From Clostridia bacterium (GTDB lineage Bacteria; Bacillota; Clostridia; Oscillospirales; Ruminococcaceae): 21,126 nucleotides of DNA. Where the stretch lies: the NCBI GenBank assembly GCA_026001145.1, contig BNZN01000013.1, positions 1-21,126 on the forward strand, given 5' to 3'. The position numbers and the translations under genes are program-made. The notes beneath the pieces are model-generated. The model worked only from the letters and a program-made list of their open reading frames with translations, was not told the origin of the DNA and did not search any database. Shown here piece after piece: positions 1 to 4,829 of this stretch; the stretch's first letter is position 1, and each line of letters opens with the position of its first letter.

Positions 1-240
1 AAACTGCTCTGGGAGAAGGTTTTTCCACAAAAAGCACCACTTTGTTCTGATTTTGATGCATTTACCTTGGCAGAAAAATTTGATTTAAATGGTAGCAGTA
101 TAAAATCAATTGCGGTCCTGGCAGCATATTCAGCTGCTGGCAAAAATGAGGAGATAACAATGAATTTGATTCTCGATGCAGTAAGATATGAATGTCAAAA
201 ACTTGGAAAGATCGTTCCAGCCGAAATTTTTGATCTTTAG
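1..240 (+). CDS. C-terminal fragment of an AAA+ ATPase, eCIS-type (partial)
   Basis: Frame 1 is open from the first base to a TAG at 238-240, giving the last 79 residues of a protein that begins outside the window. The fragment reads KLLWEKVFPQKAPL, then FDAFTLAEKFDLNGSSIKSI, an Ala-rich helix, and ends LDAVRYECQKLGKIV. This is the small helical 'lid' domain of AAA+ ATPases: the [W/F]xxxFPxxAPL segment, 'LAEKFxLxGxxIKxI' (sensor-2 region, usually with Gly-Gly-Asn) and the final 'AVxxExQKLGK' helix. By recall this tail best matches the ATPase encoded in extracellular contractile injection system clusters (Afp15-like), which helps assemble or dismantle the phage-tail-like particle. The Walker motifs are upstream and unseen, so another AAA+ ATPase of the same clade remains possible. 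Two small genes follow at short distance and may be the end of the same operon. Confidence 0.62.
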   Translation, partial: KLLWEKVFPQKAPLCSDFDAFTLAEKFDLNGSSIKSIAVLAAYSAAGKNEEITMNLILDAVRYECQKLGKIVPAEIFDL

Positions 241-270
241 TTAAGTGAGGAGGCGATATAGATTAACGCA

Positions 271-480
271 TTGGCATTTTTCAGGAACATTTTGGGTTTG
301 AGAAAGGGGATGACAAAAAAACAGAAAAAATTGCTAGAGAGCCTTGATAACGAATTTTTTACTAATGTTCACTTTCTGATGGAAAAATGCACATCTTGGA
401 ACAATAGCGAATCTGTTTATTACTTAAGCGCATTGGAAAAAGGATTTGAACGGGAGAAACAGAAGATTTTGAAAGGTTAA
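271..480 (+). CDS. Small Lys-rich hypothetical protein downstream of the ATPase
   Basis: A 69-residue basic protein with no family I recognise and no signal peptide or membrane segment. It is mostly predicted helix (KKQKKLLESLDNEFF, then a second helix ALEKGFEREKQKILKG). It starts about 30 nt after the ATPase stop and is followed 37 nt later by the next small gene, so the three are probably co-transcribed. The start is uncertain. A textbook AGGAGG lies at 248-253, 17 nt before the TTG at 271, which is too far. An in-frame ATT at 262 would sit at the ideal 8 nt and adds the residues I(M)-N-A before this start; a TAG at 259-261 blocks anything earlier. Its place in an eCIS-like operon suggests an accessory or structural role, but that is only context. 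Confidence 0.6.
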   Translation: MAFFRNILGLRKGMTKKQKKLLESLDNEFFTNVHFLMEKCTSWNNSESVYYLSALEKGFEREKQKILKG

Positions 481-517
481 GCAGGTGCTAAATAAATTAT
501 TTTAAGGGGGAGTTTTT

Positions 518-910
518 ATGGGATTGTTTGACAGTATAAAAGGGCTTGCATCCAAAGCATGGGGAGGCATAAAAAGCGCAGGGTCTAGTGCATTGTCCAG
601 CGCAATGTCAAAAGCAAAAGAAATTGGAGGCAATGCATTTTCAGCAGGAAAGGAGGCATTCGGTTCTGGCAACATTTTCAGTGGTGGTATAGGCGGGCTT
701 ATGAAAAGAGGCCGAAGTGCGCTGAGCGCCGGATGGGATAGCGCAAAAGGTGGCATTAACGAAGCAACCGGCGGACACTTTAGTGGTGGACTTGATGAGC
801 TGGAGAAATTCGGAACGAGCACTCTAGATAAAGCGCAAGAAAAAGTAGGTGAATTTGGCAACAGTAAATATGGCGGAATGTTAGACAGCGTAATGAAAAT
901 GGTAGCTTAA
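518..910 (+). CDS. Gly/Ser/Ala-rich small protein, unknown function
   Basis: A 130-residue protein preceded by AAGGGGGAG at 504-512, 5 nt before the ATG. Gly, Ser and Ala dominate. The N-terminal part is a chain of amphipathic stretches (GLFDSIKGLASKAWGGIKSA, then SAMSKAKEIGGNAFSAGKEA) with Lys/Glu at intervals and Gly-Gly hinges. It has no cysteine, no signal peptide and no clear membrane span. The opening 'GLFDSIKGLASKAW' could form a membrane-active amphipathic helix. It is the last gene before a strong terminator and follows the eCIS-like ATPase and a small basic gene. It could be an injected cargo, a tube-lumen or baseplate accessory protein, or a bacteriocin-like peptide precursor. None of these is shown by the sequence. 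Confidence 0.68.
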   Translation: MGLFDSIKGLASKAWGGIKSAGSSALSSAMSKAKEIGGNAFSAGKEAFGSGNIFSGGIGGLMKRGRSALSAGWDSAKGGINEATGGHFSGGLDELEKFGTSTLDKAQEKVGEFGNSKYGGMLDSVMKMVA

Positions 911-958
911 CAACCGCAAAACACAGCGAAGTTTAGATATTTTGAATGTCTTTTGAAT

Positions 959-1002
959 CACACAGTTTCGAAAAAGTGCTTTTCGTGACTGTGTGTTTTT
1001 TT
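959..1002 (+). terminator. Intrinsic terminator after the ATPase/small-gene operon
   Basis: CACACAGT at 959-966 pairs perfectly with ACTGTGTG at 988-995. A nested stem forms from CGAAAA (969-974) and TTTTCG (980-985). Seven T residues follow directly (996-1002). The hairpin begins about 50 nt after the stop of the Gly/Ser/Ala-rich gene and cleanly separates this operon from the secreted-protein genes. Confidence 0.88.
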
Positions 1003-1277
1003 GTTGCGTAATTCCTTGACTACCGAAAAAGAAGCAAGTGATTGAAAAATAAAAAATGAAAATATTCAGAATTTATTATATTTATATCGCTATTTTACTG
1101 TATTGTTTTGTTTTGTATATACAAAATGCAGAAACATTGATGGGGTTACAAGAAACGAATCGTTAGAACACAGCCCCCGAGAAAACAAAATGCTATTTTT
1201 TTGTGTTAAGTGTGATTAATAATTCGTATAATTAAAAAAAATTGTTCAATAAGCCTATATACAGGTGCGCATGGATT
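1003..1277. other. AT-rich intergenic stretch with a 16-bp palindrome
   Basis: No gene is visible between the terminator and the next promoter. The stretch is very AT-rich. It holds a perfect 16-bp palindrome TTTTGTATATACAAAA at 1111-1126 and a smaller dyad AACGA-A-TCGTT around 1154-1164. Either could be an operator for the downstream secreted-protein genes, but neither overlaps the proposed -10 box at 1281 and there is no second copy in the window to support the idea. Confidence 0.45.
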
Positions 1278-1286
1278 TGATATAAT
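1278..1286 (+). promoter_or_regulatory. Extended -10 promoter for the secreted WNPP gene pair
   Basis: TGATATAAT is a perfect extended -10 (TGnTATAAT). No good -35 hexamer lies 17 bp upstream, which is typical of extended -10 promoters. Transcription would start near 1293, giving a leader of about 50 nt before the TTG start at 1345. Confidence 0.6.
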
Positions 1287-1344
1287 CTAAAACAATATTG
1301 GTGTCGGAAATTAATCAATTTCACTTAAGGAGAAAGAAGCGTGG

Positions 1345-2658
1345 TTGCTTATGAATGACTATTGTAAAGCGAAAAGATCCATCATAGGTGTTGTCATCGG
1401 TTTGTTTGTCTTTGCAGAGATGTACGTACCTACTCACGCTGTATTGTTTGGCTGTTGCAACTGTTGTGAGGAAGATTTTTCACCAGAGGAGCTCACTGAA
1501 AAAATTTCAGAGGTCAATCACCACTTTGAGCGCTATAAAATTTCAATAGAAAAAGCCAGAGAGATCTGTCCCCAAGCGGTGAAAAGTGAATTGGAGCGAA
1601 GATTTATGGCATATGGCTCTAAGCTTGAAACATATCTGCTTTCTGATGTTTCCCATTTTTATATCCTGCATGCGCATTCCATGTTAGACCTTGATAAGCA
1701 TTGTGTGTACTTTATTATGGGGCCTGATAGATATGCATACCAAGAGATTCCTCCAGATTCCTATGAAATCGCGTCAAATTCCTGTGAAATCTCGGAACAA
1801 GAAGTTAAACCTTCGGAAAGACGCCCATCAATTTCACCTACTGCTTCCTCCTCTCATTGCCGTTTGCTTACCTATGTGTCATCCACGTATTCAATAACGG
1901 AAGAAGAAGAAAACGACGACGACAGGTCCATTTTTTCGCCCTTAAGTTCAGCTCAACTTAAATTGGCAAAAGTTATACCGTCATCTTCACCCAGACATTC
2001 CGTTTCCTTCTCACTTGCCAACCCCCCATTTTCTCCTCCAACCGAATCATGCTCATCTTCTCCCGATCCTTCAGAATCATTATCCCTACCCAAGGATTCT
2101 TCCTCTCCCGTATCTTTATCTCCTTCATGCTCACGTTCGACTTTTCCCCAACCTTTGTTTGAACAGTTGCACCCAACTTTGCCCCAGAATACATCTGAAC
2201 ATTCACGCACATTTTCCCTTTCATCTTCATTATCTTCATTTCCATTTTCGTCCAGATCTTCCCCTTCATTTTCACCCCGACCTTCAATGTCTTCAAATTC
2301 GTTGGCTGGAAAACCTACAATTCGAGTCAGGATGAAATTGCCGGAACACCAAAAAATTGATTTAGGTGGTTTCACTTGGAATCCACCCTTTGGAAATATT
2401 AATCCGCTCGAAGGGCTTATCATTCTTTGCGGCAACACAGATTTGGTTAACAAGACATGTAACGGGAATCTAGAAAGTAGTTTTTGGGGACCTGTGGGAC
2501 CAGGTGGTCTCATTTACACTGAGCACAATCACAGTTGGGTTCGCCCCGGAGATCTCATAACAACGGCTGATAAGCTCATGAAAGGAGCAAAGAGGATGAG
2601 AGAAAAACTAAAAAAACGCTTTAATCTTCCAGATCTTCTTCGCACGGGGAAAGCATAA
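1345..2658 (+). CDS. Secreted protein with Ser/Pro-rich linker and C-terminal WNPP domain
   Basis: 437 residues. The TTG start is chosen because AAGGAG (1327-1332) precedes it by 12 nt; the GTG at 1341 is out of frame. An ATG two codons later (1351) is an alternative. Residues 1-32 form a signal peptide: basic KAKR, a hydrophobic core IIGVVIGLFVF, and probable cleavage after THA. A cysteine cluster GCCNCCEEDF follows at about 36-45. Residues 45-145 look globular. Residues about 150-320 are low-complexity Ser/Pro-rich sequence with an acidic patch (EEEENDDDR). Residues about 325-405 form a domain shared with the next gene: a basic/hydrophobic strand, then GFTWNPPFG with Trp345, NPLEG, NKT, and 'GPVGPGGLIY'. 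The C-terminus is basic (MREKLKKRF). I do not recognise the family. The architecture suggests an exported surface or effector protein. The next gene follows 56 nt later and is likely co-transcribed. Confidence 0.8.
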   Translation: MLMNDYCKAKRSIIGVVIGLFVFAEMYVPTHAVLFGCCNCCEEDFSPEELTEKISEVNHHFERYKISIEKAREICPQAVKSELERRFMAYGSKLETYLLSDVSHFYILHAHSMLDLDKHCVYFIMGPDRYAYQEIPPDSYEIASNSCEISEQEVKPSERRPSISPTASSSHCRLLTYVSSTYSITEEEENDDDRSIFSPLSSAQLKLAKVIPSSSPRHSVSFSLANPPFSPPTESCSSSPDPSESLSLPKDSSSPVSLSPSCSRSTFPQPLFEQLHPTLPQNTSEHSRTFSLSSSLSSFPFSSRSSPSFSPRPSMSSNSLAGKPTIRVRMKLPEHQKIDLGGFTWNPPFGNINPLEGLIILCGNTDLVNKTCNGNLESSFWGPVGPGGLIYTEHNHSWVRPGDLITTADKLMKGAKRMREKLKKRFNLPDLLRTGKA

Positions 2659-2679
2659 ATCTTCTTCGCACTGGTAAAG
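2633..2679 (+). repeat. Tandem duplication (26-bp period) across the stop codon
   Basis: The block ATCTTCTTCGCACGGGGAAAG (2633-2653) recurs at 2659-2679 with two mismatches, a 26-bp period. The first copy encodes the last residues (LLRTGK) before the TAA of the secreted protein; the second lies just after the stop. A recent slippage or duplication at the gene end is the simplest reading. Confidence 0.7.
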
Positions 2680-2714
2680 GGACTGTAATTCAAATTTTTA
2701 AGGAGGAAAGAACA

Positions 2715-3356
2715 ATGAACAAAAGAAATTTTTGCAGAACACTGGTTTTGGTTTTGGCAACTTCATGTGGAGTTTCGGGGTTGGCCCCGATTTGTTTGGC
2801 GGATGAATATGAGCATTTGTTGATGACCGATGCAGATGTGCAAGCGCTCATAGATAATCCAGAGTCTACCATGCCACAATTTCTGAAAGATAGACTTGCT
2901 AAAGGCCTTACTAAAGATAAACTTGCTAAAAAACAGCTTGTTAAGGAAGCGGAACCAGAAAACGTATACTGCATTACAAAGTTTGGTGATATGCAAATAT
3001 TAAAATATCACGCTAAGCCTAACCAACCTAATATTTATATAATTCGAGGTGATATAGACATGCATGGAATCGAATGGAATCCACCGTACAGGGAGTGGAA
3101 CCCGTTTGAAGGTTTTTTACTTTTCGAAAAAGGTGCAATACTAAGAAACAAAACAGTTGTTGCTGATGGAGAAGGAAGCTTTTTGGGAGTTATGGGTGCA
3201 AATGGTTACGTATACAATGAAAATGATGGAACTCTGACAAAAAGTGGGCGGCTTACGCAAGTAGCACTTCCTGTTCTTAGACCAGTTCTTAAAAAAGTTC
3301 CATTTTTTTGTTGTTGCTGTGGCGGCTCAAGCATAGAAGAGGAAAATGCACAATAG
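2715..3356 (+). CDS. Secreted WNPP-domain protein, paralogue of the upstream gene
   Basis: 213 residues with AAGGAGG about 8 nt before the ATG. Residues 1-29 form a signal peptide: MNKRNFCR, hydrophobic TLVLVLATSCGVSGLAP, and cleavage at about CLA|DEY. The next ~70 residues are charged and helical (EYEHLLMTDADVQALIDN, then a Lys/Leu-rich repeat-like run with KDRLAKGLTKDKLAKKQL). Residues about 100-180 match the C-terminal domain of the preceding gene: 'PNIYIIRGDID', GIEWNPPYREWNPFEG with Trp121, RNKT, GSFLGVMGANGYVY. The order and spacing of WNPP, NP[L/F]EG, NKT and G-x-[V/I]Y are conserved between the two. The C-terminus carries a run of four cysteines (FFCCCCGG). No Ser/Pro linker is present. 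Function unknown; adjacency and shared domain suggest a duplicated pair acting together or on related targets. Confidence 0.83.
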   Translation: MNKRNFCRTLVLVLATSCGVSGLAPICLADEYEHLLMTDADVQALIDNPESTMPQFLKDRLAKGLTKDKLAKKQLVKEAEPENVYCITKFGDMQILKYHAKPNQPNIYIIRGDIDMHGIEWNPPYREWNPFEGFLLFEKGAILRNKTVVADGEGSFLGVMGANGYVYNENDGTLTKSGRLTQVALPVLRPVLKKVPFFCCCCGGSSIEEENAQ

Positions 3357-3381
3357 ATCCCCACATTTCACACACAGAGGC

Positions 3382-3412
3382 AGCCGCTTGCACTTGCAGG
3401 CGGCTTTCCTTT
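3382..3412 (+). terminator. Terminator after the WNPP gene pair
   Basis: AGCCGC (3382-3387) pairs with GCGGCT (3400-3405), with an inner TGCA/TGCA pair, followed by a short T-rich run (TTTCCTTTG). It lies 26 nt after the stop of the second secreted gene. The T-tract is interrupted, so termination may be moderate. Confidence 0.65.
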
Positions 3413-3433
3413 GTGCTTCCAATTTAATTCCCC

Positions 3434-3452
3434 AAAAAACGTTATCAAAACG
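3434..3452 (-). terminator. Weak candidate terminator for the histidine-kinase-like gene
   Basis: Read on the minus strand, CGTT-TTGAT-AACG is followed directly by six T residues. The stem is only 4 bp. It lies about 40 nt beyond the stop of the minus-strand kinase-like gene, where a terminator is expected because the neighbouring transcription units converge here. Confidence 0.35.
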
Positions 3453-3489
3453 CCATGTCAATCGCAAAAGAACATAACAATGCACGTAA

Positions 3490-4605
3490 TCAGGAAAATT
3501 GCACATTTACTATTGAATATCTATCCTCAATACGATTGCCATTCGGACTACGCAACATAAGCGGATCATTCCCACTTGTGTTAAACGGCAGCTCTATCTT
3601 CACCAAAGTTCCCTCATTTTCCTTTGAGTCAATCCACAATCGGCCCTCGTGAAGTTCCACTATATATTTTACCAAAGCCAAGCCAAGTCCTTGAGAATAA
3701 GGCTTGTTGCCATTACTCCCCGAATAATATGCTATTGTTGTTTTTTCCAACACCTTTTTACTCATGCCTATTCCGAAATCTTTTATCAATATGCAAAATA
3801 ATCCCTGTTCGTTATTAACATCCACAGAAATTTCAATTGAATTTCCCTCTTTTGTGTATGTGCAGGAGTTAACAATGACATTCACTAAGGCCAGAGTCAT
3901 TTTTTTGCTGTCCAAACCAACGAATACTCGGCGGGAACAAGATTTAAAAGCAATTGTCAACCCCTTTGACTGGACTAATTCAGAACATTCATCGACCAAC
4001 GCCGCAATAAAATCATTAATTTCAACTATGCCGAGTTCCAGTCCATGTATCCCAGCACTATATTTTGCAACATCTAGGAAATTCATTAAACTTCGGAGCA
4101 AATGCCTGCAGTTGTCATCAATCGCATCCAACTGTTTACAGATGTCATGTTCTCCAAATCTATTCATATTTTTCAGTTTCTCACTCAACGCTTCCGTAAT
4201 GTTTGCTATTCTGCTTATCGGAAAACGAAACTGGAAAGAAAACGTACTCAAAATATCCTCTACATCATTATTTTCAACAATTTTAGCGACTCCTGGCGAC
4301 ATAATAAACTCTAGCATGTAATAAGTATTGTTGTCATCAATAACTGGCAGAATGCGCACTTTATATCTGATGCCAGTTGCAGGAATGCTGCATTCCAAAA
4401 TGAACGGCTCTCCCTCTTTTATTTCTTTAAATTTAATTGAATTTTCACCCAAAACAAATGCTGTTGCCCCTACTTTTTGTCCAAAAATATTTTCGTAACT
4501 TTGGTTCAACCAGAATATCTTAAATTTTGCATCAACTAACGCCATCGGATTGTGAGCGGTTAAGCTTACTAAATTTAAAGCTGATTCTAAATTCTTTGAA
4601 ATCAT
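3490..4605 (-). CDS. Soluble PAS/histidine-kinase-like protein lacking the H-box histidine
   Basis: 371 residues with no membrane segment. Residues about 10-105 look like a PAS sensor domain (NPMALVDAKFKIFWLNQSYE is a typical PAS start). Residues about 115-180 are the two-helix dimerisation domain. Residues about 195-340 are a GHKL ATPase: N-box VNVIVNSCTYTKEG with Asn242 and Asn246, G1 box DFGIGM at 276-281, G2 box GLGLA at 306-310, and the usual 'GRLWIDSKENEGTLVKIELP'-like end. The H-box reads FSFQFRFPISRI where the family has FSHExRTPLxxI, so the phospho-accepting His is Phe124 (codon TTC, 4234-4236). ATP binding looks intact but autophosphorylation at the normal site is impossible. It could act as a phosphatase, a scaffold, a heterodimer partner, or use another residue (His154 or His168 nearby). 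No response regulator is adjacent. The last ~30 residues are an unassigned tail. Confidence 0.85.
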   Translation of the reverse strand: MISKNLESALNLVSLTAHNPMALVDAKFKIFWLNQSYENIFGQKVGATAFVLGENSIKFKEIKEGEPFILECSIPATGIRYKVRILPVIDDNNTYYMLEFIMSPGVAKIVENNDVEDILSTFSFQFRFPISRIANITEALSEKLKNMNRFGEHDICKQLDAIDDNCRHLLRSLMNFLDVAKYSAGIHGLELGIVEINDFIAALVDECSELVQSKGLTIAFKSCSRRVFVGLDSKKMTLALVNVIVNSCTYTKEGNSIEISVDVNNEQGLFCILIKDFGIGMSKKVLEKTTIAYYSGSNGNKPYSQGLGLALVKYIVELHEGRLWIDSKENEGTLVKIELPFNTSGNDPLMLRSPNGNRIEDRYSIVNVQFS

Positions 4606-4647
4606 GGTTATTTTTTCCTCTTCTTAAGATACACATTTCATATTAAT

Positions 4648-4674
4648 ATTATATCATTTTTATAATATGGTCAA
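4648..4674 (-). promoter_or_regulatory. Promoter of the histidine-kinase-like gene
   Basis: On the minus strand, TTGACC (4669-4674) is followed after 15 nt by TATAAT (4648-4653), itself preceded by TG in the extended position (TGATATAAT). The leader is about 35 nt and includes AGAGGA before the ATG. Confidence 0.6.
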
Positions 4675-4789
4675 ATATATCTCTTGAATAGCCGAATATA
4701 TTCATAACATTTTTGTATAATTGTTTACATTTCTGGTAATTGCTGGATATTATAGTCTAGTTGTATCTTTATTCATACGCTCAAAAGTA

Positions 4790-4798
4790 TGATATAAT
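4790..4798 (+). promoter_or_regulatory. Extended -10 promoter of uvrA
   Basis: TGATATAAT gives a perfect extended -10. TATTCA at 4770-4775 is a poor -35 at 17 bp. The start site would be near 4805, followed by GGAGGG (4819-4824) 5 nt before the uvrA ATG. The 4606-4829 gap is otherwise taken up by this promoter and the divergent one for the kinase-like gene. Confidence 0.65.
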
Positions 4799-4829
4799 GT
4801 GAAGAGGAAAGCCTAAACGGAGGGAAATC

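Noticed and set aside
1953..2513. Long minus-strand reading frame with a very acidic product opposite the secreted-protein gene
   Set aside because: It is the mirror of the Ser/Pro-rich linker: pyrimidine-rich codons on one strand read as Glu/Asp/Gly on the other. No ribosome binding site or promoter serves it.
4102..4314. Plus-strand frames opposite the histidine-kinase-like gene
   Set aside because: They are shadows of the kinase-like gene, whose domain motifs are unmistakable on the minus strand.
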